Notes: a model not told the origin generated them from the sequence alone. Shown: positions 6,611 through 13,115, counted from the stretch's first letter. The stretch is DNA of 13,115 nucleotides from an uncultured Clostridia bacterium (GCA_934403665.1 CAKRUL010000010.1:1-13115); one strand, 5' to 3'. A program made the numbers and translations.

Positions 6611-6644
6611 GCATTAGAGGGCTGTGCCGTGCTCTGATGCTTAA
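6607..6644. repeat. Inverted repeat hairpin at the 3' end of the cluster
   Basis: TTAAGCATTAGAG (6607-6619) pairs with CTCTGATGCTTAA (6632-6644) over 13 positions with one G-U, around a 12-nt loop. It begins at the stop codon of the last cluster gene. No T-run follows at once, so it may protect or process the 3' end rather than terminate. The same arm sequence recurs at 6864 and, inverted, at 6965. Confidence 0.6.
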
Positions 6645-6720
6645 AATAAGCTGGGCTTTTCCTGCATTCCTGCAAAATCCCCTTTTTATTTTTATCGGCA
6701 TTCCACAATGATTTTAATAT

Positions 6721-6749
6721 TTTACAAGCAAAATTGGAAATAATACAAT
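6721..6749 (+). promoter_or_regulatory. Candidate promoter TTTACA-17-TACAAT
   Basis: TTTACA (6721-6726) and TACAAT (6744-6749) are 17 bp apart, close to the sigma-A consensus. It could drive the gene at 6983 as a distal promoter, or a short RNA. The stronger promoter-like motif lies about 105 bp further downstream. Confidence 0.4.
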
Positions 6750-6826
6750 GCAAGTATCATGAATCCATACGTTGAAACCGCCAAAGGTGCTGTTATTTTT
6801 CCTGCAAATTTAGATCAAAATGATGA

Positions 6827-6855
6827 TTGCAGTTTCCAGTTGTTTGTAGTATAAT
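6827..6855 (+). promoter_or_regulatory. Promoter of the small membrane-protein gene
   Basis: TTGCAG (6827-6832) and a perfect TATAAT (6850-6855) with a 17-bp spacer. Transcription would start near 6862, immediately before the inverted repeat 6864-6965, giving a leader of about 120 nt to the TTG start at 6983. Confidence 0.6.
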
Positions 6856-6863
6856 CTTTGTGG

Positions 6864-6965
6864 TTAAACATTAGAGAGTCCTGACGGATTCATGAGCATT
6901 TTGACGCAGGATGACAAGAAATTTGCCTGTGAAAACCATATGGTGTTCCACTCCCTAATGCTTAA
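6864..6965. repeat. 102-bp inverted-repeat element in the leader of the next gene
   Basis: The arms at 6864-6879 and 6950-6965 pair at 14 of 16 positions. The outer sequence is the TTAA(G/A)CATTAG motif also found at 6607. Between the arms lies copy 2 of the dispersed repeat (6874-6904). In RNA the whole element could close into a long stem ending directly before the GAAAGGGG ribosome binding site (6967-6974). Confidence 0.6.
6874..6904 (-). repeat. Dispersed repeat, copy 2 (inverted relative to copy 1)
   Basis: The reverse complement matches 3673-3703 at 27 of 31 positions, including the 13-base core GAATCCGTCAGGA. Part of it overlaps the left arm of the 6864-6965 inverted repeat. Confidence 0.6.
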
Positions 6966-6982
6966 CGAAAGGGGATGCTTCT

Positions 6983-7483
6983 TTGTATATTAAATATATT
7001 GTGAAGAACCGGCATAACTTTGCAGTGACCTTTGTTGTGCTGCTGTTTCTTTTTATTTTTCTGGTAGCTATGGTGGACACGATCAACATTATCCCGTTTC
7101 CGATTGTGAAACAGTTATCCGTATTTGTCTATGCGGTGTTTGTGGTGTACTATATTATCCGCTATGTTCTGACAACCTTTTCTTATACGCTGATAGATCG
7201 CCAGTTTGTGATCATCAAGTCTATTTCCCGTTATCACGACGTTCCCTTAGTGGATATCCCGGTGGACGATATTCTGATGATTTACCGCCCCGGACAAAAA
7301 TGCCGCGGGAAAAATCAAAGAAAGCACATCGATAATATGACGGCAAGTCCCTTTCCGGGAAACAATTGCATCATTGTCTATAAGGACGGAAAATTGATAC
7401 GAAAAATGAAAGTGGAATACAATGAACAATTGATGGACGGCTTTTCCCATGTGATTGGAAGCGATAAAGTTCATGTGCGGTAA
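6983..7483 (+). CDS. Small membrane protein with cytoplasmic C-terminal domain, unknown
   Basis: A 166-residue protein not assigned to a named family. Two hydrophobic segments (about 13-31 and 43-66) are followed by a soluble domain of about 100 residues (70-166). Its pattern of short strands (TLIDRQFVIIKS, PLVDIPVDDILMIYRP, NCIIVYKDGKLI) resembles the PH-like domains that follow two helices in many Gram-positive membrane proteins. The fold is an inference. The start is TTG at 6983, with GAAAGGGG eight bases upstream; an ATG at 6975 is in another frame and soon stops. It has its own promoter and a structured leader, and is followed directly by a bidirectional terminator, so it is probably a single-gene transcript, unrelated in function to the cluster before it. 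Confidence 0.75.
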   Translation: MYIKYIVKNRHNFAVTFVVLLFLFIFLVAMVDTINIIPFPIVKQLSVFVYAVFVVYYIIRYVLTTFSYTLIDRQFVIIKSISRYHDVPLVDIPVDDILMIYRPGQKCRGKNQRKHIDNMTASPFPGNNCIIVYKDGKLIRKMKVEYNEQLMDGFSHVIGSDKVHVR

Positions 7484-7491
7484 AAACGAAC

Positions 7492-7523
7492 AAAGACGCC
7501 TGATGATTTCAGGCGTCTTATTC
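7492..7523. terminator. Bidirectional Rho-independent terminator
   Basis: AAGACGCCTGA (7493-7503) and TCAGGCGTCTT (7509-7519) form a perfect 11-bp stem with a 5-nt loop. T-rich sequence follows on the plus strand, and on the minus strand the stem is followed by a T-rich run ending in TTTTT (7484-7488). It lies nine bases after the membrane-protein gene and faces the end of the helicase gene. Confidence 0.85.
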
Positions 7524-7613
7524 TATACTTTTCTTCTTTTGAACCAGTGTTGTCAGACAAACAATGCAATAAAATTTCACATCAGAAATGATTTGCCTTC
7601 CTTGCGGTTATGA

Positions 7614-9308
7614 TTAACCCCTTCTCTGCGGTCGTTTTTTGCCGTCTCTTCGCACACTTCCGAAGCTGTTTTTTCCGGAAGAAAAGCGTTTTGCATCGGA
7701 AATCACGGTCTTTGTCAGGGTTCCCTTGATTTTACAGCCATCCAGACTTCTTACAATCTCCTCCCGATATTCTTTCGGAACTTCAACAATCGTGCTGTTA
7801 TCTAAAATCGTAATGTGTCCGATTCGATTGCCCGGAATACCGGCAGCCTGCGTGATTGCCCCCACGATATGATTCGGTCCAATCTGCTGTTTTCTGCCGA
7901 TGCTTATGACGATTTCTCCCATCTTGCCCCGTCTTGTCTGAGAAGGGCGGTTTTTCTCCGTGCGCGGCTTTTTCTGATCCAGGCTGACCACCTTCTTGAC
8001 CGCCAGTTTTTTGTCTTTTTTCATCAGCATGCGTACCATAGCGGCACCCAGTTTCGCCGAATCGCCCACCTCATCCAAAAGCTTTTGATACACTTCATAA
8101 TAATCGGGCCGAATGTCCCGGTTCGCTTTTTCTGCAATCCGCTCCGTAAACTTCTGCAGATTATACCGTTCCATTTCCTCATAGGTGGGGAGTTCTTTCT
8201 TGATGATGTTTGCCTTTGTCATCCGCATGAGATCCCTCATACTGTAGAACTGTTTCCGTCCCGTAATCAAAGTATATGCTCTGCCGGATTTTCCGGCTCT
8301 GCCCGTCCGTCCGATCCGATGTACATAATATTCCGTATCCTGAGGAAGATCAAAATTGAACACAGCGTCAATGTTGTCTACATCGATTCCCCTCGCAGCC
8401 ACATCGGTTGCAACCAGAATATCAATCTGCCCGTTTTTGAACAAATCCAACACCTTTGTCCGGGAGGTTTGTTTCATGTCCCCGTGCAATCCTTCCGCAC
8501 GATAGCCCCGCTGCTTCAGCTCTGCTGCAAGATCATCCACCATGCTTTTCGTGTTACAGAACACCATGGAAAGACGGATATCATTCGCACTGAGCAAGCG
8601 AGTCAGCGCCTCGATCTTTGCATCCTTCGGCACATCGTAGTAAAACTGTTCGATGGTGGACACGGTCATCTGTTTTCGCGCAATCTTAATCAGTTTTGGA
8701 TTGTTCTGATACTGCTTGGTAATTGCCAGAATTGCCGGAGGCATCGTCGCGGAAAACAACACCGTCTGCCGCTCTTGCGGAACATCCTCTAAAATGGTTT
8801 CAATGTCCTCTCGGAATCCCATGTTCAGCATTTCATCCGCTTCATCCAGCACCACCATTTTCAAATTTTGCGTTTTGATGGTCTTTCGGCGCAGATGATC
8901 CATCACTCTTCCGGGCGTCCCGATGATGATCTGTGCCCCTCTTTTCAAAGCAGAAATCTGGTGCCCGATCGGCTCACCGCCGTATACGGCAAGCACCTTA
9001 ATTCCCTCCTTGTATTTCAAAAAGCGCCTGATTTCATCGCAGGACTGCATGGCGAGTTCCCGGGTCGGGCACAGAACCAGAACCTGCGGATCCCGTCGGT
9101 TCCCCGGTTCAATCAACTCAATTGCCGGAATTCCAAAAGCCGCCGTTTTCCCGGAACCGGTTTGAGAATGCCCGATCACATCCACCCCCTCCAAGATAAG
9201 GGGAATGGCAGCCGACTGGATTTCCGTCGCTTCCGTAAATCCGATTTCCCGGACAGCCCTTTTGACTTCTTCTGAAATATTCAGTTCTTCAAACGTTACT
9301 TTTTCCAT
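7614..9308 (-). CDS. DEAD-box ATP-dependent RNA helicase with DbpA-type RNA-binding domain (CshA/DeaD type)
   Basis: A 564-residue DEAD-box helicase, which uses ATP to unwind short RNA duplexes in ribosome assembly, mRNA decay or cold adaptation. Motifs in order: Q31, Walker A SQTGSGKT (48-55), PTREL (81-85), TPGR (131-134), DEAD (155-158), SAT (186-188), ARGID (305-309) and HRIGRTGR (330-337). After a charged linker, residues about 464-538 (GEIVISIGRKQQIG ... IKGTLTKTVI) form the DbpA/CsdA RNA-binding domain, and the tail is basic and Gly/Arg/Lys-rich. AGAGG lies six bases before the ATG. It is a single gene, opposite in direction to its left neighbour. The C-terminal layout fits CshA/DeaD-like proteins; the exact orthologue cannot be fixed without a tree. 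Confidence 0.95.
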   Translation of the reverse strand: MEKVTFEELNISEEVKRAVREIGFTEATEIQSAAIPLILEGVDVIGHSQTGSGKTAAFGIPAIELIEPGNRRDPQVLVLCPTRELAMQSCDEIRRFLKYKEGIKVLAVYGGEPIGHQISALKRGAQIIIGTPGRVMDHLRRKTIKTQNLKMVVLDEADEMLNMGFREDIETILEDVPQERQTVLFSATMPPAILAITKQYQNNPKLIKIARKQMTVSTIEQFYYDVPKDAKIEALTRLLSANDIRLSMVFCNTKSMVDDLAAELKQRGYRAEGLHGDMKQTSRTKVLDLFKNGQIDILVATDVAARGIDVDNIDAVFNFDLPQDTEYYVHRIGRTGRAGKSGRAYTLITGRKQFYSMRDLMRMTKANIIKKELPTYEEMERYNLQKFTERIAEKANRDIRPDYYEVYQKLLDEVGDSAKLGAAMVRMLMKKDKKLAVKKVVSLDQKKPRTEKNRPSQTRRGKMGEIVISIGRKQQIGPNHIVGAITQAAGIPGNRIGHITILDNSTIVEVPKEYREEIVRSLDGCKIKGTLTKTVISDAKRFSSGKNSFGSVRRDGKKRPQRRG

Positions 9309-9384
9309 GATAAACCTCTTTCAATTTCCTTTGGCAAAATCAACACGCGCATCTATCCGAAACATGTTGTTTTCTTTTCTCACA

Positions 9385-9416
9385 AAAAAGGAGTGTAAAA
9401 AATCACTTTTTTACAC
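9385..9416 (-). terminator. Hairpin with T-run between the F420-ligase-like gene and the helicase
   Basis: GTGTAAAAAA (9393-9402) and TTTTTTACAC (9407-9416) form a perfect 10-bp stem with a 4-nt loop. Read on the minus strand, CCTTTTTT follows, so it probably ends the transcript of the F420-ligase-like gene. It lies about 85 bases before the helicase start, so it could instead act as an attenuator in the helicase leader. Confidence 0.55.
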
Positions 9417-9522
9417 CCGTTATCGGCATGATTCTGTATTTTATTTTATCACAATCAAAACCGGATAGCAAGTAAAATCCGCTGTTCTTTCCAAGAATCC
9501 GAAGAACCCTTGAAAAGCTTTC

Positions 9523-10713
9523 CTAATTCGTGTAATTATCAAAATAGCCCTGAATATAGATGATCGGCGTTCCCTTGTCCCCGGAACCGGAGGTCAAATC
9601 GCACAGAGATCCGATCAAATCCGTCAATCTTCTGGGAGTCGTCCCTTGAGATGCCATCTTTCCCTTCAGATCATGATCTTTCTTCTTAATATAGTCGGAG
9701 ATCGCATTTTTCAGAGCCTCTCCGCTTAAATCAGCGAAGTCATTATCCGCCAGATATTTCAATTTCACCTCGTTAGGGGTGCCCTCCAGTCCGTCCGTAT
9801 AACCGGGGGAAACCACCGGATCTGCCAGTTCCCAAATCTTTCCGACCGGATCTTTGAATGCCCCGTCGCCATAGACCATCACTTCGACATGCTTTCCTGT
9901 CTGATCCAGCATCTGTTTCTGAACGTTTTGCACAAACTCCTTGCATTCCCTCGGAAATAACTTCACCATCTCCTCGGTTGCTTTGTTGGAGCCCAGCAAA
10001 CCGTAAGTTTCATTGCACCCGCTTCCTGCAACCGGGCTGGTGAGAATGTCATCCATGCCCAACACCACTTTCGCACCTGCCGCCTTCAAAATACGTTTGG
10101 TGCGCTGACGGGTGTGAATATCGCATGTCAGCACATATTTGGTATAATTCAAGATGGTTTTCGGGTCATTGGCAAAAATCACTTCCACCTCTGCGCCCAT
10201 TTCCCGAATCAACGAAGTGTAATATTCCACATAGTCCACACCGGTAAAAGGATGCTTCTCATAGCCGAACAGATCGCGGTACTGTTTTTCGGTCAGCACA
10301 TCGCTCCAGGGATTGACGCCCTTTTCGTCCAGCTTATCCAGCTCCACCAAATGGTTTCCAACCTCATCGGAGGGATAGGAAAGCATCAGAATCACCTTTT
10401 TGACTCCCTTTGCCATCCCCTTCAGACAGATCGAAAAACGGTTTCTGCTCAGAATCGGAAAAAGAATGCCGATGGTGTCAGAAGCGAATTTCTGTTTGAT
10501 GTCCTGAGCGATCTGATCAACGGTCGCATAATTTCCCTGCGCTCTTGCCACAACCGCTTCCGTGATACCGATCACATCTCTGTCCTGTATTTCAAATTTG
10601 GCTTCTTTGGATGCCTCCAAAACGGATGTTACAACAATGTCTGCCAAGTCGTCACCCTGACGGATAATCGGAGCACGAACGCCCCTGCTGACAGTACCGA
10701 CTGTTCTTGCCAT
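9523..10713 (-). CDS. Coenzyme F420-0:L-glutamate ligase (CofE)-like family protein
   Basis: A 396-residue protein of the F420 gamma-glutamyl ligase family. The N-terminal half shows the family signature: RGVRAPIIRQGDDLADIV (10-27), DRDVIGITEAVVARAQGN (44-61) and later GSGCNETYGLLGSNKA (230-245). True CofE adds glutamates to the F420 precursor with GTP, but it is about 250 residues. This longer form is found in Bacillota that are not known to make F420, where its role is unclear. Several cysteines (C197, C233, C257, C371) are present. The start is the ATG at 10713 with GAGGTGG five bases upstream; the in-frame GTG at 10722 is part of that ribosome binding site. No F420 biosynthesis gene lies nearby. 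It is divergent from a LysR gene that may control it. Confidence 0.82.
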   Translation of the reverse strand: MARTVGTVSRGVRAPIIRQGDDLADIVVTSVLEASKEAKFEIQDRDVIGITEAVVARAQGNYATVDQIAQDIKQKFASDTIGILFPILSRNRFSICLKGMAKGVKKVILMLSYPSDEVGNHLVELDKLDEKGVNPWSDVLTEKQYRDLFGYEKHPFTGVDYVEYYTSLIREMGAEVEVIFANDPKTILNYTKYVLTCDIHTRQRTKRILKAAGAKVVLGMDDILTSPVAGSGCNETYGLLGSNKATEEMVKLFPRECKEFVQNVQKQMLDQTGKHVEVMVYGDGAFKDPVGKIWELADPVVSPGYTDGLEGTPNEVKLKYLADNDFADLSGEALKNAISDYIKKKDHDLKGKMASQGTTPRRLTDLIGSLCDLTSGSGDKGTPIIYIQGYFDNYTN

Positions 10714-10755
10714 CTTTTCCACCTCATATTTCTGTTATTTTGTTTCGTTCTTTTA

Positions 10756-10803
10756 TTGCATTTGGAACGCTTCTATAGTATCATATTTATATCTATAAGT
10801 AAA
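10756..10803. promoter_or_regulatory. Overlapping divergent promoters of the LysR and F420-ligase-like genes
   Basis: Plus strand: TTGCAT (10756-10761), 17 bp, TATCAT (10779-10784), serving the LysR gene. Minus strand: TTTACT (10798-10803), 17 bp, TACTAT (10775-10780), serving the F420-ligase-like gene. The two -10 elements share bases 10779-10780, so the promoters should compete. The dyad AGTAA-AA-TTACT (10798-10809) is a possible LysR site. Confidence 0.5.
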
Positions 10804-10842
10804 ATTACTATTTCTTATATTTGCAATAAGGTGTGATTATAT

Positions 10843-11718
10843 ATGGATATCAATTTGGAATACTATAAAATTTTCCGTTCCGCCGTTGCACAGGGGAGCT
10901 TTTCCGGTGCCGCCAGGGAGCTTTTCATTACGCAGCCTGCCGTGAGCCAAGCCATCGCTCATCTGGAGGCTCAACTGAAAACCAAGCTGTTTACCCGCAC
11001 CAAAAAAGGCGCCGTTCTCACCGGAGAGGGAAAAATTCTCTATGAACACATCTCTTCGGCTCTGCAGCTCATTTCCGCCGGTGAGGAAAAGTTAGAGCGC
11101 ATGAATAACCTGCAATCCGGCGAACTGAAAATCAGCGCGGGCGACACCATTTCACGGCACTATCTGCTGCCTCATCTGGAACGCTTTCACACGCTGTATC
11201 CCGACATTAAAATTCAGGTGATAAACCGCACCAGCAGTCAGGCAGTTTCCCTGTTAAAATCCGGTCTGGCCGATCTGGCTTTTGTCAATCTGCCCCTGTC
11301 GGAGGAAGGAATTGAGGTGATTGAGGTTCTTCAAGTGGAGGATATTTTTATTACAGGAAAAGATGATCCGGTACAAGTGCCTCTCAGCCCTCTGGAGCTG
11401 TCCCATATGCCTTTGATTATGCTGGAGGATATTTCGGTATCGCGCCGGTATGTAAACCGCTGGTTTGCAGAACAGGGCATCCGTTTAGAGCCGGAAATTG
11501 AGCTTGGCTCCCATGATCTGCTCATTGAATTTGCCAAAATTGGGCTGGGAATTTCCTGCGTGATCCGGGAATTTGCGCTGGAGGCTCTGCACAGCGGTGA
11601 GCTTGTCGAAGTTCCCATGACGCAAAGCGTTCCGAAACGACAGATTGGTCTTTGTTTTTTAAAGGACGTATCGCCCGGTATCTGCGCCAAGCATTTTATT
11701 CAAATGCTGAATCTATAA
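10843..11718 (+). CDS. LysR-family transcriptional regulator
   Basis: A 291-residue LysR-type regulator. The N-terminal winged helix-turn-helix is clear: residues 7-60, with GSFSGAARELFITQPAVSQA as the HTH and LEAQLKTKLFTRTKKGAVLT following. The effector-binding domain runs from about residue 90 to the end (GELKISAGDTISRHYLLPHL onward). Such proteins bind DNA as tetramers and usually regulate a divergent neighbour in response to a small ligand. The start ATG has AAGGTG nine bases upstream. Its promoter overlaps that of the divergent F420-ligase-like gene, which makes that gene the obvious target together with the regulator itself. The ligand is unknown. Confidence 0.93.
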   Translation: MDINLEYYKIFRSAVAQGSFSGAARELFITQPAVSQAIAHLEAQLKTKLFTRTKKGAVLTGEGKILYEHISSALQLISAGEEKLERMNNLQSGELKISAGDTISRHYLLPHLERFHTLYPDIKIQVINRTSSQAVSLLKSGLADLAFVNLPLSEEGIEVIEVLQVEDIFITGKDDPVQVPLSPLELSHMPLIMLEDISVSRRYVNRWFAEQGIRLEPEIELGSHDLLIEFAKIGLGISCVIREFALEALHSGELVEVPMTQSVPKRQIGLCFLKDVSPGICAKHFIQMLNL

Positions 11719-11735
11719 TTTTCTGCGTTTTCCCC

Positions 11736-11764
11736 TTGTCAAACCGTCAAAAAAACGTTAAAAT
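11736..11764 (+). promoter_or_regulatory. Promoter of recO
   Basis: TTGTCA (11736-11741), a 17-bp spacer and TAAAAT (11759-11764), five of six matches in each hexamer. The start of transcription would be near 11771, about 25 nt before the recO ATG with its TGAGGAG ribosome binding site (11781-11787). Confidence 0.65.
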
Positions 11765-11795
11765 AGAAGAATAGAATATCTGAGGAGACACTTTT

Positions 11796-12536
11796 ATGGA
11801 AGTTCGCGGCATCATCTTAAAACAAGTGGATTACAAGGAAAACGATCGGATTTATACCATTGCTACCGACCGTCTTGGAAAAATCAGCTGTATTGCAAGG
11901 GGGGTAAAATCTCCCAATTCCAAACTTTCCAAAGGGCTTGCACTCTTTTGTTTTCTGGAGCTGGAGCTTTCCCGACACAATGATATGTATATCATCACTT
12001 CCTCCCAAAAGGCAGTGGATTTTCGCAAAATCGCTACCGATTTAGAAAAATGCTCTTATGCAGGTTATTTTATGGCATTATCCAATGACCTGTTTTTGGA
12101 GGAGGAGCCTTATCCGGAACTGTTGAAACTGCTTCTGAATACCTTTTATCTGCTCTCGGAAACACAAAAAGATCCGGAGCTGATTAAAATCACCTTTGAT
12201 TTGCGCGCGATTTTTCTCTCCGGCTTCGCTCTGATGCTGGACAGTTGCGAAATCTGCGGCAAGAAAAAGGTGGAATGGATTGATCTGAACGAGGGCGTTG
12301 GATACTGCAACGATTGCAATCCCGGCGGCACTGCTCTGAAAATCTCGCCCGGCGCATTGAAAACACTGGAGCACATTCTGACGCAGGAAGATCAAAAATT
12401 GTTTGCATACAATCTGAACAGCGACCTCAAAAAAGAACTTTCCCATCTGAGCGAGACCTATATCCAGCTTTGCATGCAGAAAGAATATTCCTCTTTAAAA
12501 TACCTGCGCAATATTCAAAAAGGGCTGACAAAGTGA
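11796..12536 (+). CDS. recO: DNA repair protein RecO
   Basis: A 246-residue RecO, which helps RecR load RecA onto SSB-coated single-stranded DNA in the RecFOR pathway of gap repair and recombination. The N-terminal OB-fold begins MEVRGIILKQVDYKENDRIY and continues with RLGKISCIARGVKSPNSK (26-43), the family signature. The zinc site is C151-x2-C154 (CEICG) and C171-x2-C174 (CNDC). The length is normal for the family. TGAGGAG lies eight bases before the ATG. A promoter directly upstream makes it independent of the LysR gene, and a small gene follows after 47 bp. It is not next to era, its frequent neighbour in Bacillota, at least not within this window. Confidence 0.95.
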   Translation: MEVRGIILKQVDYKENDRIYTIATDRLGKISCIARGVKSPNSKLSKGLALFCFLELELSRHNDMYIITSSQKAVDFRKIATDLEKCSYAGYFMALSNDLFLEEEPYPELLKLLLNTFYLLSETQKDPELIKITFDLRAIFLSGFALMLDSCEICGKKKVEWIDLNEGVGYCNDCNPGGTALKISPGALKTLEHILTQEDQKLFAYNLNSDLKKELSHLSETYIQLCMQKEYSSLKYLRNIQKGLTK

Positions 12537-12583
12537 CAAACGGCGCTTGTCCGCTTGATCAATCAAAACACAGGAGGCAAAAA

Positions 12584-12886
12584 ATGCTTTTCAATGAAGT
12601 GAAACTGAATAAAAAATCTCCGATCTTAAAGGAGTTGGAAAAGAAGGGCGGTCAAGACTATCACTTTTATGAATACGAGCATCTGACCATCGTAAAAGGA
12701 CTGGAACCGAAACGGAAAAAGAAGAACGAAATGGGAATACATATTAATATCAATTCCAAGAAACGATACGGCGTCACCAAGGAAGAAATCCGCATGGTGC
12801 TGGATGAACTGTTTCCGAAGGACAAAGCTTATAAAATTGAAAAATCCTTTTTTATGAAAACCTGCGTTCACATTTATGAGATCTAA
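12584..12886 (+). CDS. 100-residue hypothetical protein downstream of recO
   Basis: A 100-residue soluble protein I do not recognise. The start ATG is supported by a perfect AGGAGG seven bases upstream; a longer in-frame extension upstream would run inside recO in another frame and is rejected. The middle is strongly basic (KGLEPKRKKKNE, about 39-50), followed by MGIHININSKKRYG (50-63), then VTKEEIRMVLDELFPKD (64-80), which looks helical, and a final strand-like VHIYEI. There are no membrane segments and only one cysteine (C94). It lies 47 bp after recO with no terminator between, so the two are probably one transcript, ended by the terminator at 12903. A nucleic-acid role is possible from charge and context but unproven. 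Confidence 0.75.
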   Translation: MLFNEVKLNKKSPILKELEKKGGQDYHFYEYEHLTIVKGLEPKRKKKNEMGIHININSKKRYGVTKEEIRMVLDELFPKDKAYKIEKSFFMKTCVHIYEI

Positions 12887-12902
12887 CCATATTTTCATGG
12901 GC

Positions 12903-12949
12903 GGAGCTACGGCAATCGAAAGTGATGTTGCCGCAGCTCCTGTGTTTTT
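12903..12949 (+). terminator. Rho-independent terminator after recO and the small gene
   Basis: GGAGCT (12903-12908) and CGGCAA (12910-12915) pair with TTGCCG (12928-12933) and AGCTCC (12935-12940), giving 12 pairs with a single A-C mismatch and a 12-nt loop. TGTGTTTTTC follows on the plus strand. It acts on plus-strand transcripts only, since no T-run follows on the minus strand. Confidence 0.85.
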
Positions 12950-12991
12950 CATATAAAGAATTTTGAAAGCTCAATGTTACACACTGCGGAG

Positions 12992-13115
12992 TTATGCATT
13001 CTTTTTTTCTTCTTCCAGCAAAACAGCGGCATACGCCAAAAAACGCGGTGTCCTTTTGTCGATATCTGATTGGGAAACGCCTTTATAAAGCGTTATTTGG
13101 TCAAGAATATTCCGA
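12992..13115 (-). CDS. C-terminal end of an unidentified protein (cut by window edge)
   Basis: The last 40 codons and TAA stop of a minus-strand frame that stays open to the window edge. The peptide includes LYKGVSQSDIDKRTPRFLAY and ends LLEEEKKNA. The composition is normal for a protein and the tail is acidic then basic, as in a helical end. It converges on the recO transcript, with the terminator between them. The family cannot be recognised from this fragment, and its short length leaves some chance that it is not a gene. Confidence 0.5.
   Translation of the reverse strand, partial: RNILDQITLYKGVSQSDIDKRTPRFLAYAAVLLEEEKKNA

Larger units (their letters stand above)
6611..6982. other. Repeat-rich intergenic region
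   Basis: A 372-bp stretch with no convincing gene. It holds four copies of a TTAAGCATTAGAG-like sequence, two promoter-like motifs (6721-6749 and 6827-6855), one copy of a dispersed repeat, and a 31-codon reading frame (6759-6854) without a ribosome binding site. It separates the cluster from the small membrane-protein gene at 6983. Confidence 0.7.

Noticed and set aside
7815..8792. Open frame of 325 codons on the plus strand
   Set aside because: It lies opposite the DEAD-box helicase, whose motifs are complete on the minus strand. The frame has no ribosome binding site and an implausible composition.
10714..10722. GTG start giving an F420-ligase-like protein three residues longer
   Set aside because: The GTG is part of the GAGGTGG ribosome binding site for the ATG at 10713.
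10114..10836. Open frame of 240 codons on the plus strand
   Set aside because: It is antisense to the F420-ligase-like gene and runs through its promoter region; its product looks like no protein family.
12314..12583. Upstream extension of the gene at 12584 to 190 codons
   Set aside because: The extension overlaps recO in another frame; the strong AGGAGG directly before 12584 marks the start.

Overview
The window looks like a chromosomal segment of a low-to-moderate GC Bacillota, most likely a clostridial lineage. The reasons are strong AGGAGG-type ribosome binding sites, some GTG/TTG starts, the dgt-dnaG gene pair, a Bacillota-type RecO, and three members of the 'ATC hydrolase' family that I associate with anaerobic Clostridia. 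No rRNA, tRNA, CRISPR array, transposase or phage gene was seen. The genus cannot be told from the sequence alone.

Left edge (1-1522, minus strand): the start of dnaG (primase, cut by the window edge) and the dgt-like HD-domain dNTP triphosphohydrolase that precedes it. Then comes a 514-bp divergent intergenic region (1523-2036) with an extended -10 promoter and several hairpins in a long leader.

Centre (2037-6610, plus strand): a tight six-gene accessory cluster. Its order is an MBL-fold hydrolase, a first ATC-hydrolase-family protein, an LCM-type SAM methyltransferase, a second and Cys-rich ATC-hydrolase-family protein, a six-helix membrane protein, and a third ATC-hydrolase-family protein. 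Start/stop overlaps link three of the five gene pairs. All three ATC-family paralogues keep the same C-x18-C-x2-D ... G-x(2,3)-C-D pattern although they otherwise differ widely. I know of no characterised pathway with this composition, so it is the best candidate here for an undescribed system, perhaps one acting on a sulfur-containing or thiazoline-like small molecule.

Repeat-rich spacer (6607-6982): four copies of a TTAAGCATTAGAG-like sequence form two inverted pairs, and one segment also occurs in opposite orientation inside the cluster (3673-3703). The inner inverted repeat begins where a good promoter would start transcription and ends at the RBS of a small membrane-protein gene (6983-7483), so that gene has a structured leader. 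A bidirectional terminator (7493-7519) follows.

Right part: a DEAD-box RNA helicase with a DbpA-type RNA-binding domain (minus), a CofE-like F420 gamma-glutamyl ligase family protein (minus), and a LysR regulator transcribed divergently from the latter through overlapping promoters. After these come recO and a 100-residue protein of unknown function (plus), a strong terminator, and the 3' end of an unidentified minus-strand gene at the window edge.
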